Shown: positions 1-9,963, counted from the first letter of the stretch. The stretch is 64,000 nt of DNA from Sternotherus odoratus (GCA_032164245.1 JAVMKO010000006.1:3239001-3303000); one strand, 5' to 3'. The notes: a model not told the origin generated them from the sequence alone. Program-made: numbers and translations.

Positions 1-419
1 AAAAAGCCCTCAAAAGCACACAGTATAGCTACAACGTGAAGTTCTCTGTCATGTACAGATATGAATTTCAATCCATTTCCACACTAGTTCCCTCTCACCT
101 TTCAGCCCATTAACAGACTTTTATAGAACCAGCCTTTCAAACTTACCCAAGGGCTAATTGTCCTGAACACCAAATCCAGAGATGATCAGGTCACAAATGC
201 TGCTGCTGCTCTTTATCCGTTTAGTGGCATTTTACTTTGTTACACCATTGCTCAGGAGAGGGTGCATCCCAGGGCACTCTGTGATTTCAGGCTTGGAGAG
301 CTGCATTGGGCAGGAATTCTAAATCACAGAGTATCTGCAGAAAACCGAGGTACCTAAGGGTTACAGGAAATATACGGCCGGCAGGTCTGTTTCACTGACA
401 CATCACACCTGAAATGCTG
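1..419. other. Unannotated sequence left of the first repeat
   Basis: I see no coding exon, RNA gene or recognisable repeat here. Base composition is ordinary and there is a short GCT run near 199-210. If the exon at 893-1042 is a first exon, this stretch lies upstream of it. Confidence 0.5.
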
Positions 420-424
420 CTTCC

Positions 425-545
425 TGACCCAGAACTCAGGGGCGGCTCTAGCACCAGCAAACGAAGCAGGTGCTTGGGGTGGCAAATTACCGGGGGCAGC
501 ATAATGCTGAGACCCCAGCTCCCACCTGAGGCAGCCCGGGTTGGA
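425..545. repeat. Fragment of a GGCGGCTCTAG-type interspersed repeat
   Basis: The stretch begins with GGGGCGGCTCTAGC and contains GGTGCTTGGGGTGGCA. The second motif recurs nearly unchanged at 57309-57324, and in altered form at 3108-3200. This shows a dispersed, GC-rich, probably non-autonomous DNA element. Ends and orientation cannot be fixed here. Confidence 0.4.
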
Positions 546-892
546 TCCTGACCGCCTGTTGCTCTGACCAGGTGCCGCCAGGGCTGTGGGGCAAGGGGAG
601 CCGGCTCAGTGGGGAGCATGTCCCCGCTGCTCTCCTCAGTGGGGAGCATGTCCCCGGGCAGCGGCCAGCCCCGCTCAGGCAGGAGCCGGTAGCACGGCCC
701 TGCCCTGGCCACGGAGCTCAGGGGGTGGCTGCGGAACATGGTGGCCGGCTGGGACGCTCTTCCAGCACCAGCTGCGGGCTCCTCCTCAGCAAGTCCCGGC
801 CGTCGTCCTCCCCCCGTGCCACCTCCTGCCTGGGGAGGGGAGGGGAGCGGCAGCCCGGGCTGAGCCAAACTCGTGCCGGGGCCAAGGCAAGG
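546..892 (+). promoter_or_regulatory. GC-rich leader and possible CpG-island promoter of the DGK-like exon
   Basis: The sequence between the repeat fragment and the exon ATG is GC-rich with many CpGs and has no obvious TATA box, as is usual for housekeeping-type vertebrate promoters. It holds a 20-nt direct repeat (TCAGTGGGGAGCATGTCCCC) at about 606 and 638. The reading frame of the exon stays open upstream to another ATG at 572, so part of it could be coding. Promoter activity is inferred from composition and position only. Confidence 0.4.
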
Positions 893-1042
893 ATGAGCAG
901 TGCCGGGAGCCAGCAGCAGCCCCAACTCCCGGCGGTGGGAGCAGCGTCGGTAGGAGACAAGTCCTCGGACTGTGAGGGGGAGCATGAGGGCCTCCAGAAA
1001 CTCATCCGGAAAGTGTCCACCTCAGGCCCGATCCGCAGCAAG
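893..1042 (+). CDS. DGKH: Probable first coding exon of a type II diacylglycerol kinase (eta-like)
   Basis: The 50 codons from ATG 893 run into a splice donor (AAG|GTAAGA, intron from 1043). Residues 1-22 are a low-complexity Ser/Gln/Ala/Gly leader. Residues 24-50 carry an acidic SSD-x-E-x-E-x-EG segment followed by QKLIRKVSTSG and a basic end. Type II DGKs (eta and delta) carry this signature just before their PH domain. These enzymes phosphorylate diacylglycerol to phosphatidic acid at membranes. The spacing after SSD fits eta better than delta, but delta or a lost paralogue is possible. One oddity is Pro after STSG where mammalian copies have Gln. ATG 893 has A at -3 and gives a leader of usual length. 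An in-frame ATG at 572 is the alternative start. The PH, C1, catalytic and SAM-domain exons were not found in the window. Identification is from remembered family sequence, not a search. Confidence 0.62.
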
Positions 1043-1602
1043 GTAAGAGTCAGGCCGGGTGGGACAGTCCCCGGGACACCTGGGGAGCTTCTGCCTGCTG
1101 GAGCCCCAGAGGCTGCCGCATCCCTCCCTAGTCCTGCACAATGCGCTGGTACCTGGGGTCGCCTACTGCCTCCCCCCTGCAGGGGATGAGTAAACGGGCA
1201 GAGAGGGGCAGTATCCGTCCAGCCAACCCAGTCCCTCTTCCTTGGCCGAAGCCATTGCATGCCCCACAGGCTCTCGCGCCCCAATGACTAGCACCTTACC
1301 TACGGCAAGTACAGTAGTGCAATAGGAGCGTGACCTGAAAAATTGTGTCACGTCGTGACACGGTCACTCATAGTGTGAACGTGCGCAAATGTGTTAACGG
1401 TTACTGATTAATTAAATCAGGAGTCACGATTACTTGTGTGCACTGTGCCGCCCTATCAGCGCCATTCGTGCCAAATTCCGTGTTGCGTCGGTGCCAGTGG
1501 TTTAGTTGGTGGTATTGAATATTGTGCTTGTGTTTGAACTTGTTTTAAATCATTTCAACTTTCAAAGCAATCAAATCTTGGTAAAGGTGAGTAAAGCAAA
1601 AG
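1043..1602 (+). other. Start of putative intron 1 of the DGK-like gene
   Basis: The sequence starts with a consensus donor (GTAAGA). GC-rich composition fades by about 1250. At 1345-1361 there is a near-palindrome with 8-nt arms (GTGTCACG and CGTGACAC) around one base. No other recognisable feature is present. If the exon call is right, most or all of the remaining window is this intron. Confidence 0.45.
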
Positions 1603-1644
1603 CGACAAAGAGTCTTGTAGCACCTTATAGACTAACAGATTTTA

Positions 1645-1690
1645 GGGATCATGAGCTTTCGTGGGTTAAGACCCACTTCATCAGATGAAT
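1645..1690 (-). ncRNA. Hammerhead-ribozyme-like core in PLE tail
   Basis: On the minus strand the order is CTGATGA (1684-1678), a stem GTGGGT/ACCCAC with loop CTTA, then GAAA (1660-1657). These are the two invariant boxes and stem II of a hammerhead. Hammerheads in Penelope-like elements are established; activity of this copy is inferred and stem I is weak. Confidence 0.5.
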
Positions 1691-1803
1691 GTTGTGGAAA
1701 TCTCCAGAGGCAGGCATAAATATGCAGGCAAGAAAGCAAGGTAAATTCAATCAGGGATGGTGGTGAAGCCCACTTCCAGCAGGTGATCTGGAGGTGTGAA
1801 CGC

Positions 1804-2368
1804 TGTGACGGAGTCAGACCAGAAGGGTATAGGAGAGTGCTGGAAGGCAGGTATATCAGTCTCAGGATGTGCAGGTCTCTGTTCCCTGGTTAGCCAAACA
1901 AAGACTACTTCAGGCCAATCAGGACACCTGGGGCCAATTATGAATGTTCTAGAAGGTAGTAGAAACAGCTAGCCTGATTGGGGACACCTGGATCCAATCA
2001 GGGACTGGCTGAAACCAGTTAAAAACCCTCCTAGTTAGTCAGGTGGTTGTGGGTGTCAGCAGTCTGGAGGCGTTGGAGCAAAGAGCAGTTTGGAAGGAGG
2101 CCCTGAGGTAAGGGTGAAGAGAAGTTGGAAGAAGCGGGGGACTGCTGTGGGGAAGTAGCCCAGGGAATTGTATTGTATTTGGTGCCTAAAAGGTCAGCCA
2201 TCTTATCTGATACTATTAGGGTCCCTGGGCTGGAGCCCGGAGTAGAGGGTGGGCCCAGGCTGCCCCCCCTCTTCTACCTCCCCTAACTAATCACAGTGAG
2301 CCTCTGAGGCTAGCACAAACCACCTGGAATTGCAGTACCCACAGGGAGAAGGCCAAAGCTTCGCCACA
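1804..2368 (+). mobile_element. Solo LTR inserted in the Penelope-like element, 4-bp TSD
   Basis: The 565-bp unit begins TGTGACGGAG and ends CTTCGCCACA. It is flanked by ACGC at 1800-1803 and again at 2369-2372, a clean 4-bp target duplication. It lacks internal coding sequence, so it is a solo LTR left by recombination. Its 3' part (U5-like) is shared with the reverse-oriented LTR at 12978-13694. No canonical TATA box is obvious in this copy. Whether the parent is Ty3/gypsy-like or an endogenous retrovirus cannot be told from the LTR alone. Confidence 0.85.
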
Positions 2369-2999
2369 ACGCCCAGAGAGGAGAAACTGCTTTTGTAATT
2401 GGTGAGCCATTCACAGCTAATATTAAGTCCAGACCTAATAATGGTGTCGAATTTGCAGATGAACTGGAGCTCAGCAGTTTCTCTTTGAAGTCTGGTCTTG
2501 AAGTTTTTTTGCTGCAGGATGGCTGTCTTGAGGTCTGCTATTGTATGTCCAAGCAGGTTGAAGTGTTCTCCTATAGGCTTTTGTATATTGCCATTCCTAA
2601 TATCTGATTTGTGTCCATTTATCCTTTTTCGTAGGGACTGTCCAGTTTGGCCGATGTACATAGCAGAGGGACATTGGTGGCATATAATGGCATATATGAC
2701 ATTGGTAGATGTGCAGGTGAATGAACCAGCAATGGTGTGCCTGATCTGGTTAGGTCCTGTGATGGTGTTGCTGGTGTAGATATGTGGGCAGAGTTGGCAT
2801 CGAGGTTTGTTGCATGGATTGATTCCTGAGATAGAGTTATTGTGGTGCGGTGTGCTGTTGCTGGTGAGAATCTGCTTCAGGTTGGCGCGTTGTCTGTGGG
2901 CAAGGATTGGCCTGCCTCCCAAGGCCTGTGAAAGTGAGGGATCATTGTCCAGGATGGGTTGTAGATGACTGATGATGCGTTGGAGAGGTTTTAACCAAG

Positions 3000-3107
3000 T
3001 AAAGCATTTATTTATTTACTTTAATTACAAATTCTCTGGTTTCATTTTTTTTTTAATTTTAAACCGTTAAAACAAAACATTGCAAAATGCAAACAGGTGT
3101 AAAAGCC
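3000..3107. other. AT-rich junction between repeats
   Basis: A short AT-rich stretch with poly-T/poly-A runs joins the truncated end of the PLE to the next repeat. Nothing else is recognised. Confidence 0.4.
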
Positions 3108-3200
3108 AAAAAAAAAGGGGGGGGGGGAGGAGGGGCAGCCAATTTTTTTTTTTTTTTTTGCTTTGGATGGCAAAAAAACCAGAGCTGGCCCTGCCAGAAC
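3108..3200. repeat. Fragment of a GGCGGC / CCAGAGCTGGCCCTG repeat
   Basis: A poly-A/poly-G tract is followed by GGCAGCC, a T run, GCTTTGGATGGC and CCAGAGCTGGCCCTG. The last motif matches 57320-57345 and resembles the CAGGGCCGGC terminus of the hAT element at 35021. It is probably the terminal piece of a related DNA element. Confidence 0.4.
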
Positions 3201-3741
3201 TCGACTCTCCCAACGAAAGAGGAAGTCTGGGGTGTGTTGGGGAAAGCGCAGAAGAGGTGTGGGGAGATATTCCCCAATGGAGTTTGGTCTCTGACGGATC
3301 TGAAGCCTACACATGCATTAAAACATCTCCTCTGCAGCTTTAGCCTATGCTGGAACAAGGCAGTGGAGAACTGAAGCAGCATGTGCTTGCTATTAGTCCC
3401 TCGTCTCTTCTGGGGCACGGTGCAGAATGAAGGTCAGAAGGCTGCGTTAATAGATTGTATACCTGTATCTGCAGATAAGTGTGTTACACAGATCCCTGTT
3501 TGCACATGTCTTTGTAGTGTCTAGATGCAGTGGTTCTGATGAGCCAGAACATGAGCTAAATGACTGAAGAGTACAGTTTGGCAATAATGACTGGAGTGAC
3601 TTGCAAGACAGATACACTGGTCCCACAGATATTGACAGTTGTGGATTTCGCAAGGCTCTGCTAATATTGTGTGGTCATAACATATTATTTATACACTATC
3701 TGAGCTCCCAACATCTTAGCTTAGGACTTAGCGGGGAGCTT
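3201..3741. other. No recognised feature
   Basis: Several short open frames exist, but none resembles a known protein or has exon-like borders. No repeat family was recognised. Confidence 0.5.
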
Positions 3742-4110
3742 CCTGATCCCTTGCAGTGAGGGTTGCAGCGGGGCAGTTACCCCACTCCTGAGAGAAAAGG
3801 TTAAAGGCGGCTGAGGTAGGCTGCTTGAAGAGACGGCCACACCTGTGGCCAGACCCAATCAGGCTAAGGGAGGAGCTGGGTCAGTCTCACTCCAGTCCTG
3901 GAGTGGGAAGGACCCAGCTGCCTGGGAGCAGAGTACCTGAGGCAGAGCAGGGCTGGGGAAGGGCAAGAGGAGCTGGGGAGCTCCAGCCTGGCAACGCCCC
4001 AGACTGAGGCCTTGTTAAAGGCCCATGGAGGTAATAGGGCTGCAGAGGCAGCTGGTCCAACCCCCTGCCAATCATGAGTGGGTCCCCTTTGACAGTGCTC
4101 CTGGCACGCC
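3742..4110 (+). repeat. LTR remnant
   Basis: The segment carries text typical of the other LTRs in the window: a CCAATCAGG box, repeated GGAGCTGGG blocks, and CCAGACTGAGGCC followed by AGGCCCATGGAGG and GGGCTGCAGAGGCAGCTGG. No TG/CA ends or target duplication were found, so it is an old fragment with uncertain borders. Confidence 0.45.
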
Positions 4111-6055
4111 CAGGGTGCAGTGCGTAGGCCTGCCACAGTGACCTCCTCCTCGGAGGCACACGCCATTTCACACTGGGCCACCAGGGCAACCACGCTGCCA
4201 CAGCACTGGAGCTTTGGAGCCTGGCATGCTGCATAAGATTTGGGCCTGTAAATCAAACCTCTTTTTAGACCCATTTTTCCAATCAGCACCCAAAAGTCAA
4301 ATTCAACAGCCTTCCCCACTGCCTCTGAATTTTCTTTGGCCTCTCTACAAGGCGATGAAGATGAAAGCCCCAGTGGATTAAACCGGATAACGTTTCAATT
4401 TCCTGAATGACTCCGCAGCTAATTCAAAAGGCAGGCATCGCATTAGCGTAGGGATGAGCATTCCCCGTCCCAGCAGATCCCTCAGTTAGCCTACAGGATA
4501 TCTGTCAGCATGGCCTGTTCCAGCCATCTCTACTTTCATGCTGGAATGGTCGAACAATAAAGCTCTACAGGCTACTTTACATTTTCAGCATCTAGTGGGA
4601 AAGTCTCAGCTGCAGAAGAAGATAGAGTTAGAAGTTTAGGAATCCTGGGGCAACCTGCTCTCCCACCTTGACCAGCGGGACGCATACTGGATTTCCATTT
4701 GGACCAAATACAGACTGAATCATTTCAAGTAATAAAAAGGCACCAGTTAGACAGAGGATTGGGAGGCCCTCCAAAGATACCCCGTGGAAGAATGTTAGGT
4801 ATTCAGTTCAGAAAATTGCCACATAGCCTTATGATTGAAGATCAAAGATGCAATGTCCCAGTCGAGAATGAAATGCTAATGACATAGGGGGTGTATACGG
4901 TCCATTTCCATTGAATTAGGTCTATCTACATGTGGAGGGAGCTGATCAGTTAGATCTTTTGTAAATTTCTTCCCCCAGGAATGCCAGAAAATTATTTTGC
5001 ATGTACTAACAGACTGTCAAAGTGCACCCGGTCTGACTGTTGATTTCCTTCAACCTTTAAATGACCCAAAGATAAGGCTCATAAAATAGTCGCTCAAAAT
5101 CCACTTCCTTCCAATCCCCTTTTACTAGGTTAACTGAAAATCTGGCCTTTATGTTAACAAATACTTTTCACATTTAGATCCCGGCTCTGGAATAGTATTT
5201 GATGTTGAATTTGATTTCTCAGTGTTTGGAATCATTTTGCTAGGGCTTTTTTTATTGAATCACCCCTCTTCTTAAGTGGGGGATGGTGCACCTTTCCTAG
5301 AGGTGAAGGGGTCTATGCTAACGCATCAGCTTCCCACAGAGCTTGTGGTATTTACTGATTGCAAACAAAAATCCTAGGTGAGTCATTGCACACCAGATTG
5401 TTACAAATTACATAAGAGCAGACTGAGACCCACTGCAAACAGAAGGGGAGTGAAGTACTCAGCAAAAACGGCCTGCATTTTCAGTAGTTAATGGTAAAAG
5501 CAAAGGAAATAAAGCAATAGAGGAAGGGTACATTGGAGGGTAATCAGCTGTGACTGAGATTTTCTGCAATGGGGAGCTTATTTGTTGAAGCTGGAGTTTA
5601 TCCTACTTTAAAGACTCAGATATGTCGATTTTCCCTCTGCAAGTAAAGTAATAACAATAACTGATTTAAAACCAAAATGTACATTTTGCTTCATTAAAAG
5701 CCGACATTGCAGGTGCACTTGTAAGGCAATGGAAGAACACAAAGGGCACGTTTTGTGCTGCAGTGACTCTTTTATCTAGAAGCGCAGGACAATATATTGG
5801 TTTCTTGCTCCTTAATCTCATTCTCTCTTGGGCTTTTATGACAACATTTAGATTCCTAGCCTTGGTGGAGTATGTCCCTCTTTGGTATTTGTACTCTCAT
5901 GGCATTCTTCAAAATTGCATTGGGCTGATAAAGCTTTTATTGAGGTTATTGCATGTCATTTGCAATAAAGTGCAGGATTTAGATGTCACCCGGTTTCCCT
6001 GTCACCACCTATCACTCAGTTTCTGAAGATTACTGGAATACAGTTCTCCTTCTGA
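4111..6055. other. No recognised feature (1.9 kb)
   Basis: Mostly AT-rich sequence. I found no repeat family, exon-like frame or RNA gene. It is consistent with old intronic DNA. Confidence 0.5.
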
Positions 6056-6322
6056 GGGCTCGGCTACACTGTGGGAAGGTCGACCTAAGATACGCAACTT
6101 CAGCTATGTGAATAGCACAGCTGAAGTCGCTGTATCTTAGGTCAACTTACCTGGCTGTCCCCACGGCAGTGAGTCGACCGCAACCGCTGCCAAATCCGCT
6201 TACTCCTCCTGCTGAGGAGTCGATTCAGGGACTGATTTATTGCGTCTAGATGAGACGCGATAAATCGATCCCCGATACAGCGAGCGCTCTCTGCCGATCC
6301 AGTGGGTAGTGTAGCCGTACCC
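6056..6322. mobile_element. MITE with GGCTACACT termini
   Basis: The 267-bp unit has inverted ends, GGGCTCGGCTACACT at 6056-6070 against AGTGTAGCCGTACCC at 6308-6322. An internal hairpin lies around TTCAGCTATGTGAATAGC. The same family recurs inverted and truncated at 50055-50315. There is no coding capacity, and superfamily and target duplication are undetermined. Confidence 0.65.
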
Positions 6323-6515
6323 AGTGAGGTTCAGCACACACGCTGGCAAAAATGTTACCTGTTCTTGGCGACGCCGCGGATGTCTCAGAACATCAGGTTG
6401 GAACATGTTAAGCCTCGGACCTGACTTTTGAATAGATTTACGTTACCAAATGGCTAGTTATAATTTCTAGAATGAGGTCTAGACTATTTACGGTCACTAG
6501 GAGTCCTTTGACACT

Positions 6516-8215
6516 AGGGACTAGATTCACAAAAGGATGGAGGTGCCGGACTGCCAGTTTAGTTGCCCAAATCCCAGAATTGGGTCCTGCTGGGAGTCAC
6601 AAGGCCCCTGCTCAGCTGCCCCCTGGCGGTGCCTAAATTCACTGAGCACCTACATGTTTGCACTGCAAGTTCCCCAAGTGCCCATGTTTCTGCCTCTGAG
6701 CATGCACACTGCAGCTCCGTGCTCGGTGTCCAGACCCCTGAGCCCCACAGTGATGCCTGAACTGGAGGAAGACGGGCGTTCCTCGGCCTAATTCACCCGT
6801 AGGGCACCATCTGGTATGTGTGCTGAGCTTTCACCTACCAGAGAAGGCCCCCATTCATGAGTTTACACAAACCGGCTGGGGTGGATAACCTCCCTCCTAA
6901 CTTTTAGCCCAGTGGTTCAGAAACGCACCTGGGATAGGGGAGACCCCCAGTTTAAACCCCGCCTCTGCTTGAGGAGGAGAAGGGATTTGAACGCGGGGTC
7001 AGCACCTCTCTAATCACATTGCGATGGTGGGGGAGGCTCCTTCAGTCTCTGCTCTGGAAGTGTTGGTGCAGGGGGACCGGCCCTGGGTCTCCCAGAGGGA
7101 GACAGTGCTCTAACCCGGCGGTGCTCAAACTTTTCCTGTCGTCCCTCCCACCACAACCAGGAATGGAATCTGTCCACACACCCTCCGTTACCGCACAGCC
7201 AGGGCTGCCTCCGCAGCAGAGCTAGGGCTGACCGCGGCGTTGGGGTTGTGGGGGTGGGGGGGTGGGGAGCTGGGGCTAGAAGAAGAGCTGGTCTAGGGGT
7301 GCAAAAGGGAGTGAGGGCAGAGCCAGGCTGGGGAGAGTGCAGGGGCGGAGTAGAGCTATGGCGGGGGGCGGAGCTGGGCTGGAGAGGGAGTGAGGGCGGA
7401 GCTAGGCCCAGAGGCGGAGCAGGACTGAACATGGTTGGAGGAGGAGTGAGGCTGGGGGTGGAGCTTGTCTGGGGTGGAGTGGGGCACTCCCTCCCCATCT
7501 CTGGGGGGCTGGCCCTGGCCCTGCCACACACTCTCCCGATCATTCCTCTGTACCCCGCTGTGCCACGGGGGGGGGGGGGCATGCCCCACACTTTGACAAC
7601 CTCTGCTCTAACCACCGGGCTGCAGAGTCATTCCCTTGCTTGTGCTCGCTTGCTCTGGCCCAATGAGTCTGCTGCTATTTATTCACAGAGGAACAGCCTC
7701 AACAGAATAGCCCGAGGGAACGGCACATCCGAGTATCCCATAGCCCAGTGGTTAGGGCACTCAATGGCGAGGTGGTAGAAATGAAAACCCTTCTTCCCCC
7801 CACAGGGGGAGGGGGACACCTGAACCAGGAGCTTCTCACATCCCTGGTGAGTACCCGAAACACTGCGCTAAAATGTATGAGGGAAGTGGGTCTCCTTTTC
7901 TCCTTCCTTCCCCCTCCATGCCAAGAGGGTGTTTACATTTGTGAATCCCACGCAGAGGGAGGCGACTCTAAGCAGCCCAGACTTAGGGGCTGAACTCCCT
8001 GAGAAGGCTTAGCAGACACTCCCCACCTTGGCACCTCCCATTGGCTGGCTTGGGGGAGCAGCAACTTAACTTGGTTTCTTTAAAATCCCCTTCAGAGATG
8101 TCTATCTCTCCCCAGTCATTGTATGAGGAGTCCAGGCACTGCACTCAGGCTGTGTGAGTTGCAAGGACTTTCTAGGTGCCTAAAAGTTAGCCCCAGGTGT
8201 ACTAGGGTTTGTACA
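6516..8215. repeat. tRNA-derived composite repeat split by an hAT element
   Basis: The left end GGGACTAGATTCACAAAAGG is the inverted counterpart of the right end (TTTGTGAATCTGGCCC) of the related copy at 16335-16985. Pol III A-box-like motifs TAGCCCAGTGG lie at 6905-6915 and 7741-7751. The first is followed by a degenerate B box near 6949. Further shared text includes GGCACCTCCCATTGGCT at about 8030 and 16780. An hAT element occupies 7116-7605. The unit is a tRNA-headed repeat embedded in a longer terminally repeated element; exact ends are approximate. Confidence 0.6.
7116..7605. mobile_element. Non-autonomous hAT element with perfect 8-bp TSD
   Basis: The 490-bp unit is flanked by CTCTAACC at 7108-7115 and 7606-7613. 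Its imperfect inverted ends are CGGCGGTGCTCAAACTTTT on the left and, read in reverse complement, CAGAGGTTGTCAAAGTGTGG on the right. The interior is G-rich and repetitive with no transposase. The 8-bp duplication is diagnostic of hAT. It inserted into the tRNA-derived repeat. Confidence 0.85.
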
Positions 8216-8940
8216 TTGACTCAATTCCAGTTTGGTAATTGTTATGCCTTCCTAACTCTTTCCTGTCCTGCACTGGTGTGTAATGGTGTTGTGTTTAAAG
8301 GCTGTCTTTAGCTTGCACCCTCCCCAGACTTCCAATGTGTCTCCTAGTGATAGATCCACATCACTGAAACCAATTTTGGATCAGTTATCCAGAAGGTGTT
8401 CCATGTAACTGACACCATCCCAGCCCCCATGCAAGGCCCTGGTCTCACAAACTCATATGTACCCAAGCAACTTTATACTCATGAGAAACTACATCTCTGT
8501 TTGCCAGCGCAGGGCCTATATTTAAAAACCTTTGTGTGCACAGCTGTTGTAGCTGTGTGCATACAAAAGTGCTTTTTATTCACAATCTGGATAGCTGGGT
8601 GAAGCAAATGTGATAAGTGTGCATACTGTCTGTGACACCAGTACAAACCCCATTTCTCTCCAGTGCCGCGTGCTTACACTGGGGATTTGCACTGGTTATA
8701 ATTAGTACAAATTTCTCTTGTCTAAAAACGTTCCTAGATACTACTCTTGTCTGAGGTGTTATGAGCTTATTTTGTGGTGGTCTGTGGAGCTAAAGTTGGA
8801 TGCGGGAGTTTTTAAAGCTTGTCTTATGTTTTGTTTGAGTCTTGTTTTTGTGGCTAAGTCTCACTTGCCAACCTGAATGACAAGGACTTATGCTGTTAAA
8901 CCGGCCACCAAACATGCGTGATAGAACGTGAGCCAAGTAC
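8216..8940. other. No recognised feature
   Basis: Ordinary-composition sequence with no convincing exon, repeat or RNA gene. Confidence 0.5.
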
Positions 8941-9171
8941 ATTCATAGATTCTAAGGCACCAGTCAATCATCCAGTCTGACCTTCTGCCTATCACAGGCC
9001 ACTAAACTTCTCCCACTTGCCCCTGTGTTGAGCTGAATAACTTGTGTTTGACTAAAGCATCGTCCAGAAAGGCATCAGTCTGGATCTGAAGAGATCAAGG
9101 ATGGAGAATCCTCCACTTCCCTTGGGAGTCTTTTCCAACAGTTAGTCATCCTCTCTGTTATATTCTATATA

Positions 9172-9626
9172 CCGTATTTTTCGGCATATAAGACGCCTTT
9201 TTAACCCCCAAAAATATTTGCAAAATTAGGGGGGCGTCTTATACGCCGAATATGTGAACTCACTGGGCAGCTGGAGCTGGGGCGGCTGCAGGTGGCCCGG
9301 CGGGCGGGGCGGGGCGGCACTTCCCCCCCAGCCCACCCGCATGTGTTCGGGGCCGGCGGGGAACGGGAGCAGCTCGGGCCCCAGGGCCCCTGGGAGCGCC
9401 CGCCCGCGCGGTGGGGACGGGAGAGCGGCGCTCCCCCAGCAGCCCACCCGCGCGGCGGGGACGGGAGAGCGGCGCTCCCCCAGCAGCCCGCCCGCGCGGC
9501 GGGGACGGGAGAGCAGCGCGCTTTTTGTGTGTGGTGGGTTTTTTTTTTTTTTTCCCCCCGGCTTTTTTACCTAAAAACTCGGGGGCGTCTTATACGCCGG
9601 AGCGTCCTATATGGCGAAAAATACGG
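9172..9626. mobile_element. TA-flanked MITE (CCGTATTTTTCGGC termini) with minisatellite core
   Basis: The unit lies between TA dinucleotides (9170-9171 and 9627-9628). It starts CCGTATTTTTCGGC and ends GGCGAAAAATACGG, with TATAAGACGCC and its complement just inside. The TA target fits Tc1/mariner/pogo-type elements. The interior is GC-rich and contains about 2.5 copies of a 44-bp unit (GCGGGGACGGGAGAGC) across 9404-9520. There is no transposase. Confidence 0.8.
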
Positions 9627-9642
9627 TAGGTTCTTGTATTAT

Positions 9643-9963
9643 CATAGGCACCAACTCCGTGGGTGCTCTGGGGCTGAAGCACCCACAGGGACTGAGCACA
9701 CACCGGCAGCCCCCATATTAGCTCCCCCCCCCAGCACCTCGCACCCCCCCAATGGGCCCCATGAATCAGCACCTCCCTCCCTCCCCGCACGCCTTCTGCT
9801 CTCTGCAATCAGCTGTTGTGGGGGGAGGGAGCAGAACTGTGTGGGAAGAGGTGGGGCGGAGCAGGGGTGGGCAGAGGCGGGGACGGTCTTTGGGAGAAGG
9901 GGTAGAGTGGGAGCAGGGCCTGTGGTCAAGACCCCCCGGCACTTTGGAAAGTCGGTGCCTTTG
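9643..9963. mobile_element. Non-autonomous DNA element with GGCACCAACT termini
   Basis: Left end CATAGGCACCAACTCCG is matched in reverse complement by the right end GTCGGTGCCTTTG. The interior is GC-rich with CACCCCCC-type runs. It lies almost against the previous MITE, inside the same CR1. A partial relative appears near 40773. No clean target duplication could be assigned; hAT-like is a guess. Confidence 0.55.

Larger units (their letters stand above)
1603..2998 (-). mobile_element. Penelope-like retroelement 3' part (GIY-YIG domain and tail), split by an LTR
   Basis: Read on the minus strand, 2996-2369 encodes the region after the reverse transcriptase. First comes a linker (HLQPILDNDPSL), then a cysteine knuckle (CNKPRCQLC). 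A GIY-YIG endonuclease module follows: VIYAII, then YIGQTGQSLRKRINGH with the conserved Arg, then IGEHFN with the conserved Glu. The C-terminal RETAELQFI stretch is also typical. A solo LTR sits at 1804-2368, and the element resumes at 1803-1603 as its 3' tail. That tail holds CTGATGA, a stem, then GAAA. The reverse transcriptase proper is absent, so the copy is 5'-truncated near 2998 and inactive. PLEs reverse transcribe onto nicked or telomeric 3' ends. The family assignment is strong; the exact ends are approximate. Confidence 0.85.

Noticed and set aside
392..1284. Several long overlapping frames on both strands (up to 205 residues) around 0.4-1.3 kb
   Set aside because: They reflect GC-rich composition with few stops. 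Only the 893-1042 part has a splice donor and family similarity.
1345..1361. Palindrome GTGTCACG-T-CGTGACAC as a regulatory operator
   Set aside because: Short palindromes are expected by chance over 64 kb and nothing else supports a binding site.
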